A stretch of DNA of 64,000 bases from JAEVLT01 sp964484065 (GTDB taxonomy: Bacteria > Bacillota > Bacilli > Bacillales > Cytobacillaceae). The stretch spans positions 1 through 64,000 of the forward strand of contig CAZAEW010000011.1 of the NCBI GenBank assembly GCA_964484065.1, read 5' to 3'. This document shows, piece after piece, positions 8,837 to 16,317 of this stretch; within the stretch, counting starts at the first letter, position 1, and every line of letters begins with the position of its first letter. Both the position numbers and the translations under genes were made by a program. Under the pieces are notes generated by a model that worked only from the letters and a program-made list of their open reading frames with translations, made no database searches and was not told where the DNA came from.

Positions 8837-9637
8837 ATGTATCTGGTTGGCTTTTATTCACCCAAAGAGAAGTCGGGAGTTACCGAGTTATCGTTATCGA
8901 TCTATCGATGGCTGAAAACAAACACCGATCTATCTGCAGCGTTTATTTCTTACGGAACGTTGGAAAAAGAGGTGCTATCAGAAGAATTGATCCATGAATT
9001 TTCAAAAATGTCCTTAACGGAGCAAAAACGTAAAGTAAAAAAGATGAAGAAAGAATACGATATCATCATTTACGATGCGTCCAGTCAGCTTTCTGATGGG
9101 GTCCTTAAATGGCTCCCTATCGTTGACCGTTTATTTATCGTCGGGGAGGAGCATGCAGATTTCGCAGTAAAATTGCATCAAATTATTAAATTTAACAAGA
9201 TTTTTGATCGAAATGTAAAAAATTTTATTACTCATTTAAAGGGAAATCAGACCTTTATCATCCGCGAAAATAAGAATGACCGGGTAATCGGCTTTAATCG
9301 CTCCAAAAAAGAAACCGATGAAATTGGGCAAATGGTTTACACGGATTATGTCACCCAGTATTTAGAAGAAAAATTAATTGAAAAAATAAAAAAGATATAT
9401 AAGAAGATTCACAGAATACCAAGGGAAGACCTGTTTAATGGCTTATATGAACTTGGAATCGACTTTGACAAGGCGCTGCTTTTCCATCGATACGTAATCA
9501 TCAGGGAAGCGCTGGGGCAGAAGTATGATGAGGCCCTTGAAAACCTTTTCCCGCTTTTAATTAATTCCTCATTCAAAGAAATGCTAGAAAAACTTCAAAA
9601 TGAAATTAATTCCATTGTAAAATTGAAGATCGAATAA
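8837..9637 (+). CDS. ParA/MinD-like protein with degenerate Walker A
   Basis: The 266-aa protein starts at the ATG at 8837, which has AGGTGA about 6 bases upstream; a GTG nine bases earlier overlaps that site. The N-terminus MYLVGFYSPKEKSGVTELSL lines up with the deviant Walker A of ParA/MinD (SPKGGVGKTTL) but has lost the glycines and the catalytic GK[ST]. The first Lys is kept. YDIIIYDASSQLSD matches Walker A-prime/B spacing and LPIVDRLFIVGEE the strand after it. The C-terminal half is helical and Lys/Glu-rich. It is probably a non-hydrolysing structural relative; function unknown. There are no partition or pilus genes nearby. Confidence 0.6.
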   Translation: MYLVGFYSPKEKSGVTELSLSIYRWLKTNTDLSAAFISYGTLEKEVLSEELIHEFSKMSLTEQKRKVKKMKKEYDIIIYDASSQLSDGVLKWLPIVDRLFIVGEEHADFAVKLHQIIKFNKIFDRNVKNFITHLKGNQTFIIRENKNDRVIGFNRSKKETDEIGQMVYTDYVTQYLEEKLIEKIKKIYKKIHRIPREDLFNGLYELGIDFDKALLFHRYVIIREALGQKYDEALENLFPLLINSSFKEMLEKLQNEINSIVKLKIE

Positions 9638-9722
9638 TCATCTTCTATGAAACCTTCTCATTTCAGCCAAAATAAAAAGAATTCCATCATTCAACTGACA
9701 GAATTCCGTTTTTTTCCGGACT

Positions 9723-10151
9723 TTACATTCCCATTTCTCCATTATCATAGCTTAGCTGCCATTGAATCCCGAATTTATCAGTTACCATTCCGTAGCATTT
9801 GCTCCAAAACGTTTCTTGAAGCTCCATTTTAACTTTTCCGCCTGATTTTAATTTTTCAAAATAGGTTTTGATAACGTCAATATTTTTATTGACAATAGTC
9901 AAACTTATATTATTCCCCTCCGTAAATGGCATTCCCGGGAATGTATCAGAAAACATTACCGTGCTGTCATCAATGTTTAACTGTGCATGGATTACCAAAT
10001 CTTTGGCTTCTTCTGGAAGGGGAAATTCCGGATTTTGCGGTGATTCTCCAAATGTCATAATCTGGGGTTTTTCTGTGCCGAAAACTCCTGCATAAAATTC
10101 AACAGCTTCGCGGCAATTTCCATTAAAATTAATATAAACATTTATTGACAT
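9723..10151 (-). CDS. VOC superfamily protein, PhnB/YjdN-like
   Basis: The 142-aa protein opens with INVYINFNGNCREAVEFYAGVFG, the standard opening of PhnB-type glyoxalase/bleomycin-resistance-fold (vicinal oxygen chelate) proteins. It closes with YGMVTDKFGIQWQLSYD, the matching second beta-alpha-beta-beta-beta half. These form a small cupin-like cavity, often metal-binding; their substrates are mostly unknown, and phosphonate metabolism should not be inferred. The ATG start has GGAG just upstream. Monocistronic. Confidence 0.85.
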   Translation of the reverse strand: MSINVYINFNGNCREAVEFYAGVFGTEKPQIMTFGESPQNPEFPLPEEAKDLVIHAQLNIDDSTVMFSDTFPGMPFTEGNNISLTIVNKNIDVIKTYFEKLKSGGKVKMELQETFWSKCYGMVTDKFGIQWQLSYDNGEMGM

Positions 10152-10268
10152 ATTGTAAGCTCCTTTTCACGGTAAATTTTTTCAGGCAGCAGGGAAACAC
10201 CGGCCGTCAGTTAGGTTTACCGTTTTTTATGGTGATTATCCATAAATGACAATTGAATACTGTTCGTT

Positions 10269-10946
10269 TCAGCCAATTTGCTGTATTAATTGGGGAGAAT
10301 TGTTTTTTGGTGAATTGACTATGCTTGATACTTGATAGGCTTCCATTAAGTTTGCCGGCAGCGGCCTTAAAAGCTGATTTAATTGATTCCAATCCGTTCT
10401 TGTTGGATCCAGCCAAATTTTTTCATCTTCCGGTTTAAAAATGACAGGCATCCGGTCATGAATACTGCGCATTAGTTCATTCGCTTCTGTGGTTATCACG
10501 GTACAGGAATATACTGTTTGACCATTTGGCGATTTCCACCGCTCCCAAAGGCCGGCCATCGCGAACAATTCCGCAGATTTTAGTTTAATCCTCATCGGTG
10601 TCTTTGTTTGATCTTCATGCCGCTTCCATTCATAGAAGCTATCTGCAATTACTAAACAGCGTCTTTTTTGAAAGGCCTCACGAAAGCTGGGCTTTTCCAT
10701 TACCGTTTCAGCTCTGGCATTGATCATTTTATAACCGATTTTTTCATCTTTTGCCCACGATGGAATCAATCCCCATTTTAAATAGCCCAGCCGATTGATT
10801 CTGCCATCATTAATGACCGATAAAACCGAATTAGAAGGGGCAATATTATAGCTTGGATTATATAATTCCTCTTGCAGAGCCGCTTCTATCTCAAATCGTT
10901 CAATAATGTCCTTAAAATCAGCAAAAAGGGTAAATCTGCCGCACAT
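10269..10946 (-). CDS. SRAP (HMCES/YedK) family abasic-site-processing protein
   Basis: The 225-aa protein starts MCGRFT at the ATG at 10946, behind GAGGTGATAAGA. Cys2, exposed after Met removal, is the residue that in HMCES/YedK forms a thiazolidine DNA-protein crosslink with abasic sites in single-stranded DNA. YNIAPSN, LKWGLIPSWAKD, INARAETV, RCLVIADSFYEW and SIHDRMPVI (active-site His) are the expected family blocks in order. B. subtilis has several such genes (for example YoqW). It stands alone. A reading frame extending 168 bases upstream is not used because the conserved N-terminal Cys demands this start. Confidence 0.93.
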   Translation of the reverse strand: MCGRFTLFADFKDIIERFEIEAALQEELYNPSYNIAPSNSVLSVINDGRINRLGYLKWGLIPSWAKDEKIGYKMINARAETVMEKPSFREAFQKRRCLVIADSFYEWKRHEDQTKTPMRIKLKSAELFAMAGLWERWKSPNGQTVYSCTVITTEANELMRSIHDRMPVIFKPEDEKIWLDPTRTDWNQLNQLLRPLPANLMEAYQVSSIVNSPKNNSPQLIQQIG

Positions 10947-11203
10947 TCTTATCACCTCGGTTTCAAGGGGGAAATTTCTTAGGCACTTTACGAAAAACTC
11001 TGAACGTACTGGTAATTCTAGAAGATAATTACAGTATATCATTACTTTATACGATACATATATGACGATTACGATTCTGTCAAAAGGAAGGGAACAGCAG
11101 TGGGGGATGAACATAAGCCTAGCCTTTAAAGCTGCATCCTCTTTCGGATTATGAAATAACCCTGTAAAAGGGGTGGACCAGTAACAGAGGCTTTAAACAG
11201 AGC

Positions 11204-11229
11204 AAACCACCCGTTTTCACGGGTGGTTT
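11204..11229. terminator. terminator hairpin at the end of fetAB
   Basis: AAACCACCC and GGGTGGTTT pair perfectly around an 8-base loop, just after the fetB stop codon. Confidence 0.65.
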
Positions 11230-11232
11230 TGA

Positions 11233-11982
11233 TTAACGAACAATAAATTGATGTGCTTTTGTAAATAACAGGCCATGCATTAAAAGTCCTAGCATGATTG
11301 CCGTAATGGCTGCTGAAGAGGTAAAAGAATACATAATCAAAATCTGATAACGGACAGCTTCAATTGGATTGGCTCCGGCCACAATCATCCCTGTCATCAT
11401 ACCCGGAAGCTGCACTAACCCGACTGTTTTCATACCATCAACCGTTGGCAGCATTGAAGCTTTTACGGTATTCCGCATTACTTGTGAAATGGCCTGCTTG
11501 GATGTAGCGCCCAATGCCAGCAACACTTTGATTTCTTCCCCTCTTGTTTCAATCTCTGCCTTTAATCGATTTAAAAACAAACCTGAAACGACCATCCCAT
11601 TTCCGATAATCATTCCACTGATTGGGATGATATATTGCGGAGTAGAATCAATAATGTTTAAACCTGCTAAAAGCCCCATTGTCAAAATCTCAGTCGATGT
11701 AATGGCAATTGCGATCCGCCAGGCGACATTCGGAAATCCTTTCCCTTTTTTGCCCGCATTCTGGGTGGCAACGGTAATCATGACGGTGAGCATGAGGACA
11801 ATAAACACCCATGAATGAGCGCTAAAAATGAAATGAAGTACATACCCGACCGCAATTAATTGAACCGCAGCCCGGATAGTGCCGATGAGTATATCCTTTT
11901 CCATTCCTAACTTTTGCCAATAAGATAAAAAAATCGCAAAGGCAACAAAAATTAATGTCAGTAACAATGCTAATATGTTCAT
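11233..11982 (-). CDS. fetB: ABC transporter permease FetB (UPF0014), putative metal/iron exporter
   Basis: The 249-aa membrane protein has about six to seven hydrophobic segments and the UPF0014 signature blocks GTIRAAVQLIAVGYVLHFIF, IIPISGMIIGNGMVVSGL and GATSKQAISQVMRNTVKASMLPTVDGMKTVGLVQLPGMMTG (split here only in description). In E. coli FetAB exports iron under oxidative stress; in Bacillus the orthologues are YjkA/YjkB. It overlaps the ATPase gene by one base (ATGA-type coupling), so the two are co-translated. Confidence 0.88.
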   Translation of the reverse strand: MNILALLLTLIFVAFAIFLSYWQKLGMEKDILIGTIRAAVQLIAVGYVLHFIFSAHSWVFIVLMLTVMITVATQNAGKKGKGFPNVAWRIAIAITSTEILTMGLLAGLNIIDSTPQYIIPISGMIIGNGMVVSGLFLNRLKAEIETRGEEIKVLLALGATSKQAISQVMRNTVKASMLPTVDGMKTVGLVQLPGMMTGMIVAGANPIEAVRYQILIMYSFTSSAAITAIMLGLLMHGLLFTKAHQFIVR

Positions 11983-12722
11983 CAGCGATGGTCCTCCTTT
12001 TCAAATGAGGATGCGATAAATTCCTGTGTGATCCATTCCGCTGGATGATCAAATACTTCTGCCGTGTGGCCTTGCTCAACGATTTTTCCATCAGCAATCA
12101 CCCATGTATATTGTCCGACTCTTTTGGCTTGCGGCAGATTATGTGTCACCCACAAAATTGTTTTTCCTTCGTTTGTATGTAAAGTTTGAATCAAGTCTTC
12201 AATTTCCAATGCACTATTGGGATCGAGAGAAGCCGTTACTTCATCCAAAAGGAGAATTTCAGGATGATTGGCTAAAGCTCTGGCTAGGGCCACACGTTGT
12301 TTTTGACCACCGGAAAGTGAGTGAGCAGTCTGGTCTTTTATGGACCTGGGAAGAGCGGTTTGCTCTAGTAAACTGTCTATTTCTTGTTCAGTCAAGGTTT
12401 GTTTAAATAACTTTGGCCCTGTTAAGAGATTGTCGCGAACGCTTCCATTGAGCATGACCGGCATTTGAAAGACCATGCCAATTTTTCTCCGCAATTCCAA
12501 TACATTTATATGATGATACGGCTGTCCTTTAAAAAAAAGCGAGCCGGAGTCTGGATCGGACATACGATTCATCAAGGAAAGGAAAGTACTTTTACCTGAA
12601 CCGGAAGGACCAATGATGGTGATCAATTCGCCTTCTAATACTTTTGCCGAAATCCCTTTTACAATGGGGACGCCTTTTGGATCGTTTTTGACGACATTAT
12701 CAATCGTGATTAATGAATTCAT
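11982..12722 (-). CDS. fetA: ABC transporter ATP-binding protein FetA
   Basis: The 246-aa nucleotide-binding subunit carries Walker A GPSGSGKST, a Q-loop in IGMVFQMPVML, the signature LSGGQKQRVALARAL, Walker B ILLLDEVTASLD and an H-loop in TILWVTHNL. It pairs with the overlapping fetB-like permease. Together they form a putative metal efflux ABC transporter at the membrane. Confidence 0.88.
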   Translation of the reverse strand: MNSLITIDNVVKNDPKGVPIVKGISAKVLEGELITIIGPSGSGKSTFLSLMNRMSDPDSGSLFFKGQPYHHINVLELRRKIGMVFQMPVMLNGSVRDNLLTGPKLFKQTLTEQEIDSLLEQTALPRSIKDQTAHSLSGGQKQRVALARALANHPEILLLDEVTASLDPNSALEIEDLIQTLHTNEGKTILWVTHNLPQAKRVGQYTWVIADGKIVEQGHTAEVFDHPAEWITQEFIASSFEKEDHR

Positions 12723-12850
12723 GACCGAGTTCCTTCTTTCAGTTTCATTACCGGAGCTTTTAAAAAAAGTCTGGAAATAAGAGTAATAAATAGCCTTGTC
12801 TCTACATTAATAAATATAACAGACTTAATATGAAATGTGGGGTGCTGCAA

Positions 12851-13321
12851 TTGGAAGACCGTCTATTTCGAAAGGCAATGGGAAATTTCGCTACGGGAAT
12901 TACAGTCATTACCACAGAAGGAGCAGGAAAGCCTCATGGAATGACGGCCAATGCTTTTGTATCTGTTTCCCTGAATCCGAAGCTGGTACTAGTTTCCATA
13001 GATAAAAAAGCAAAGATGTTAGGTTTTTTGCAAAACAGGAAAAAATTCGCTGTAAATATCTTAAGATACGGGCAGAAGAAGGAATCCATGTGTTTTGCAG
13101 GTCAGACGAAAGAGGGAGAGCCATATGAATTCGAAATCTTCAAGGATCTTCCAATTGTGCAAAATGCACTTACGACGATCCTTTGCGAGGTATATAAAGA
13201 AGTGGAAGCAGGGGATCATGTTCTTGTTATTGGAGAAGTCACTGATCTAAGGGTAAATGATGGAGAGCCTTTATTATATTTTCAAGGGAAATACCGTGAA
13301 TTCATTTCGAAAAAAGAATAA
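12851..13321 (+). CDS. flavin reductase-like domain protein
   Basis: The 156-aa protein contains RKAMGNFATGITVITT, KPHGMTANAFVSVSLNPKLV and FAVNILRYGQ, the FMN-binding split-barrel motifs of the flavin reductase (HpaC/NTAB) family. The TTG at 12851 is preferred because GGGGTG lies 6 bases upstream; an ATG at 12830 has no ribosome binding site. Such enzymes supply reduced flavin to monooxygenases; no oxygenase partner is adjacent. It is divergent from fetAB. Confidence 0.85.
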   Translation: MEDRLFRKAMGNFATGITVITTEGAGKPHGMTANAFVSVSLNPKLVLVSIDKKAKMLGFLQNRKKFAVNILRYGQKKESMCFAGQTKEGEPYEFEIFKDLPIVQNALTTILCEVYKEVEAGDHVLVIGEVTDLRVNDGEPLLYFQGKYREFISKKE

Positions 13322-13374
13322 GGATACTATAATATTGTTATGTAAACTAATTGAGAAGATTAAAAATTCTAAAA

Positions 13375-13399
13375 GGGGAAGGGGAACAAATCCTTCCCC
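13375..13399 (-). terminator. terminator hairpin
   Basis: GGGGAAGG and CCTTCCCC pair around a 9-base loop. Read on the minus strand it is followed by a T-rich tail, fitting the end of the 61-aa gene. Confidence 0.55.
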
Positions 13400-13413
13400 G
13401 ATCTGCCATATTT

Positions 13414-13599
13414 TTATGACCTTTGGATAATAGAAGAGCTGAAACTTTTGATCATTCTTTGCAAATTTCTATGGCCTTCTCTTAATTTAATGGTTTCTTC
13501 GATAATTTTTTGAAAATTCTCCAATTCTTTATCTGATGCGTTCAAAATGGATTTGGGAATCCCTTCAGCAATTTGTTGTATGTTTAAATCCATGCTCAA
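13414..13599 (-). CDS. small hypothetical protein (61 aa)
   Basis: Starts at TTG with AAAGGTGG about 7 bases upstream, and ends just before a terminator hairpin. The sequence is hydrophilic and predicted helical (SDKELENFQKIIEETIKLREG), with no signal peptide. The family is not recognised. Good translation signals support a real gene. Confidence 0.6.
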   Translation of the reverse strand: MSMDLNIQQIAEGIPKSILNASDKELENFQKIIEETIKLREGHRNLQRMIKSFSSSIIQRS

Positions 13600-13740
13600 T
13601 CAAATACCACCTTTCCACGCTTTTTGGGACCTGTTTGTCCTCTTTATTACATTTTTCAAATTGCTGGGATTTTCCTGCCTTTTGCTTCAAAAACTTATCT
13701 ACAAGATTCGTCCTTTTTTAATAAAAAGAGCCGTTTAAAC

Positions 13741-13772
13741 AAAAAACGACAGAAATTCAATTTTTTCTGCCG
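13741..13772 (-). terminator. terminator downstream of sda
   Basis: CGACAGAAA and TTTCTGCCG pair with one wobble. On the minus strand the hairpin is followed by six T residues. Confidence 0.6.
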
Positions 13773-13811
13773 CAATAAAAAAACTTATTTTAAATTCCTT
13801 AGATGAAACCA

Positions 13812-13946
13812 TTAGTTTATACAGAGGTTTCTTTTTTTAATTTCCTCCAGAAGAATGCTGATAAAATCAGGTGAGAGGTTTAATCGCAAGGCATTTTTAT
13901 AGGCATCAATCAACAAATTATCTTGCAGGATATCAAGTGAGTTCAA
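13812..13946 (-). CDS. sda: sporulation histidine-kinase inhibitor Sda
   Basis: A 44-aa protein from a TTG start, with AAAAGGGG about 9 bases upstream. DNLLIDAYKNALRLNLSPDF followed by ISILLEEIKKRNL aligns without gaps to the helical hairpin of B. subtilis Sda ([33 protein letters not shown]). Sda binds the dimerisation domain of KinA/KinB and blocks phosphorelay entry when replication is perturbed. A sigma-A-like promoter may lie upstream, but I see no clear cluster of DnaA boxes. The gene has its own terminator. Confidence 0.9.
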   Translation of the reverse strand: MNSLDILQDNLLIDAYKNALRLNLSPDFISILLEEIKKRNLCIN

Positions 13947-14115
13947 TTCTGTATCCCCTTTTTTGTTTAATATGGATTATTTTAGTATAATTATTTCAAT
14001 TATTGACAATTAAGATGGAAATTTCACAGATGTGTCATGAAAAATATGAAAATATTTTAAAATGTGACGTTTGCCACAGAACATAAAAAAATATCAGGCT
14101 TTCAACTCAAGAAGC

Positions 14116-14160
14116 AAACAAAAACAAACACGGCTAATTATGCCGTGTTTGTTTTTGTTT
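14116..14160 (-). terminator. strong terminator of the GerPA/PF-like cluster
   Basis: A 19-bp perfect stem, 14116-14134 with 14142-14160, around a 7-base loop. The T-rich arm serves as the terminal T-tract on the minus strand. Confidence 0.88.
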
Positions 14161-14390
14161 TAAATAATGCTGTTTTTTATCGATGGACTATCGATAAGAT
14201 CAGAATCGAGAACACAGGAGATGGGAATAAGAATTGGGACAATATCCCCGTTTTGTTCACCAAATCCTTGATTCCGTTTGTACGAGATAAATTGGTCAAA
14301 AAGTTGATTTGGCCCTAAATTCAACATCGAGGCATGATCGAGAACATTCAATTTAATTCCGAGGAGGTTCACAATCATCGGTGCAAACAT
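14160..14390 (-). CDS. GerPA/GerPF-family spore germination protein, copy 4
   Basis: The 76-aa protein starts at ATG 14390, behind GGAGGGATAG that overlaps the previous gene's end, so translation is coupled. The pattern INLLGIKLNVLDHASMLNLG, PNQ, SYKRNQGFGEQNGD matches the GerPA/GerPF family: an N-terminal beta strand, a (V/L)N(I/L)G turn and a K-N-x-G-x-G-x-x-x-GD core. GerP proteins lie in the inner spore coat and help small germinants reach the inner membrane. It is most similar to copy 2 in this cluster. Confidence 0.78.
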   Translation of the reverse strand: MFAPMIVNLLGIKLNVLDHASMLNLGPNQLFDQFISYKRNQGFGEQNGDIVPILIPISCVLDSDLIDSPSIKNSII

Positions 14391-14393
14391 CAA

Positions 14394-14654
14394 CTATCCC
14401 TCCAATGAATTAGGAATATGGTCAGACTCAAAAGAAGATGGGGAATCAATCTGATCCCGGTCATCAACACAACTCCGATTTGCAGCGAACTCACTGGCGT
14501 CGCCAAAGTTTTGCCCGTATCCTTGATTTTTTTTATCAGAATTATGCCATTCCGCTAATAAATTTTGACCAATGTTAACGGCTGAAGCATTTTCAAAAGA
14601 ATTAATTTTTATCATAAAAATATTTATATTAATATACGGTACCGGAAATGCCAA
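14394..14654 (-). CDS. GerPA/GerPF-family spore germination protein, copy 3
   Basis: An 86-aa protein from TTG 14654, with GGGGGAG 6 bases upstream. It contains MIKINSFENASAVNIGQNLL and KKNQGYGQNFGD, the family core, followed by a longer acidic tail (VDDRDQIDSPSSFESD) than its neighbours. Only 3 bp separate it from copy 4. It is the most divergent of the four copies. Confidence 0.75.
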   Translation of the reverse strand: MAFPVPYININIFMIKINSFENASAVNIGQNLLAEWHNSDKKNQGYGQNFGDASEFAANRSCVDDRDQIDSPSSFESDHIPNSLEG

Positions 14655-14758
14655 AATATTCTCCCCCTTATGCCTGAAACTAAACAAAAAGAAGCATGCT
14701 GCAAATCTCCGAATCTCTCGGGTTATTCATCATTTATCTCCAGTCTTGGCATTGCCGT

Positions 14759-14995
14759 TTAAACAACACTATTTTTTGCTGAATTGCTTTCTGACAAATC
14801 TGGATCCACGACCCATGAAATGGGAATATTGATCGGTGAAATATCACCATTTTGTTCACCGACTCCCTGATTTCGTTTATAGGATGTAAATTGATCAATA
14901 AATTGATTGGGTCCAAGATTTACATTGGACGTATGGTCAAGTGTGTTGACCTTAAAGCCAAGCAAATTAATCGCCATTGGGGCTATTATCAACAT
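14759..14995 (-). CDS. GerPA/GerPF-family spore germination protein, copy 2
   Basis: A 78-aa protein from ATG 14995, with AAAGGAG 6 bases upstream. INLLGFKVNTLDHTSNVNLG and SYKRNQGVGEQNGD are nearly the same as in copy 4, so one arose by duplication of the other. The terminal part (PINIPISWVVDPDLSES) is also shared. Same likely coat role. Confidence 0.78.
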   Translation of the reverse strand: MLIIAPMAINLLGFKVNTLDHTSNVNLGPNQFIDQFTSYKRNQGVGEQNGDISPINIPISWVVDPDLSESNSAKNSVV

Positions 14996-15040
14996 TATCC
15001 GCTCCTTTCCGTTAAAAATTCCGAAGCAAAATAGGTCAGT

Positions 15041-15271
15041 CTAATGATTGATTTTTATTGAAGGGGAGTCGATTATTTCATTATCAATCGTAATATGAAT
15101 CGGTACAGCAATGATGGTCATATCTGCCATTTGCTGTCCAAAGCCTTGATTCTTTTTTCCGGCAACATTTTCGTTCACGATAAAATTGGGTCCGAGTGAA
15201 ACAGCACTAAGATGATCCGGACTGTTAATTTTCATACTGCCAATGTTTACTTTAGCAGGGATAAAGAACAA
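15041..15271 (-). CDS. GerPA/GerPF-family spore germination protein, copy 1
   Basis: A 76-aa protein from TTG 15271, with AAAGGAG 7 bases upstream; an in-frame TTG at 15289 precedes that site and is not used. KVNIGSMKINSPDHLSAVSL, GPNF and GKKNQGFGQQMAD match the family. It ends ITIDNEIIDSPSI, like copy 4 (SDLIDSPSI). It is the promoter-proximal gene of the cluster. Confidence 0.78.
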   Translation of the reverse strand: MFFIPAKVNIGSMKINSPDHLSAVSLGPNFIVNENVAGKKNQGFGQQMADMTIIAVPIHITIDNEIIDSPSIKINH

Positions 15272-15420
15272 TGGTATTCTCCTTTCCAAAACACATGCAA
15301 ATATTTGTTATCCTTAAGTCTATTCGAATCCAAAAAAACATATGATAAAAAAATGTTTGAACAAACTGTACCTGAAAGTCGAAATTTGCCGTAAAAGTTT
15401 TCTTTTAATATGAAGTTTTT

Positions 15421-15451
15421 AAGCGATGACATAAAATGCGTCGCTTTTTTT
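15421..15451 (+). terminator. terminator-like hairpin upstream of the sipT-like promoter
   Basis: AAGCGATG and TGCGTCGCTT pair (one wobble) and are followed by seven T residues on the plus strand. No plus-strand gene precedes it, so it may insulate the downstream promoter or end an unseen transcript. Confidence 0.4.
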
Positions 15452-15475
15452 GTTGAAATTTGCGATAAATTCACA

Positions 15476-15504
15476 TTGGTAGTGTATACATTTTTTGGTA
15501 TAAT
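15476..15504 (+). promoter_or_regulatory. sigma-A promoter of the signal peptidase gene
   Basis: TTGGTA (15476-15481), a 17-base spacer, and TATAAT (15499-15504), 30 bases before the start codon. Confidence 0.75.
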
Positions 15505-15533
15505 TGTTTACATTATGTTGGGGGTGGGGACAG

Positions 15534-16076
15534 ATGACGGATGATGTAAAAAAGGAAATCTTTTCTTGGGCAAAATCAATCATTCTCGCATTATTAATTG
15601 CTTTTATTTGCCGCCACTATTTCTTTTTGCCTTCTATAGTCAAAGGGGAGTCAATGGAACCGACATTTCAAGACAACAATCGCATTATCATTAGTAAAAT
15701 AAGCAGTATTGATCGTTTTGATCTGATTGTTTTCCAGGCACCGGATTCTTCTTCACAATATATTAAGAGAGTTATAGGAATTCCGGGCGACCGGGTGGTC
15801 ATGAGAAATAATGTTTTATATATTAATGGAAAAGAATTCAAAGAGCCATACTTGAATGATAAAAAAGGACTTTGTGCTGAGGGTGTTACACCGGATTTTA
15901 CTCTGAATGAAATAACCGGTCACTCCACAGTGCCGGAAGGATATTATTTTGTACTGGGAGACAACCGTACAGCTAGTAAAGACAGCCGTTACTTTGGTTT
16001 TATTTCCCAAAAATCAGTCATCGGGGAAGTTAAATTTCGTTTCTATCCTCTTAAAGAAATTTCCGTCCCAAAATAA
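15534..16076 (+). CDS. signal peptidase I (SipS/SipT type)
   Basis: Membrane-anchored serine protease that removes signal peptides from Sec-exported proteins. The 180-aa protein has one N-terminal anchor (residues 14-31), the GESMEPT box with catalytic Ser40, and YIKRVIGIPGD with the general-base Lys78; box E is GDNRTASKDSRYFG. The ATG at 15534 follows GGGGGTGGGGAC. The single anchor and length fit the prokaryotic-type Sip proteins of Bacillus. It is monocistronic, with a visible promoter and terminator. Confidence 0.93.
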   Translation: MTDDVKKEIFSWAKSIILALLIAFICRHYFFLPSIVKGESMEPTFQDNNRIIISKISSIDRFDLIVFQAPDSSSQYIKRVIGIPGDRVVMRNNVLYINGKEFKEPYLNDKKGLCAEGVTPDFTLNEITGHSTVPEGYYFVLGDNRTASKDSRYFGFISQKSVIGEVKFRFYPLKEISVPK

Positions 16077-16086
16077 GCAAACTATC

Positions 16087-16115
16087 AAAATCTGGGATTT
16101 CGATCTCAGGTTTTT
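16087..16115 (+). terminator. terminator after signal peptidase gene
   Basis: AAATCTGGGAT and ATCTCAGGTTT pair around TTCG and run into five T residues. Confidence 0.65.
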
Positions 16116-16317
16116 GAATGAAAAATCGAATCATTCAATAAGACAAATGAATTCACCACTTTTTTACACAGTGTTTATAATATAAACGGCATATGAACAT
16201 GTTTTATTTTGGCAAAAATTTTGATTAACATCTAGATAAACACGAACAAAGAGAGAAACAGGGATTTGCCAATCTGTTTAAAACAGTTTGATAAGTCTTA
16301 AATCGGAGGTTAATCAA

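Noticed and set aside
14064..14318. 84-codon plus-strand frame over the GerPA/PF-like terminator
   Set aside because: It runs through a 19-bp terminator hairpin and opposes a well-supported minus-strand gene.
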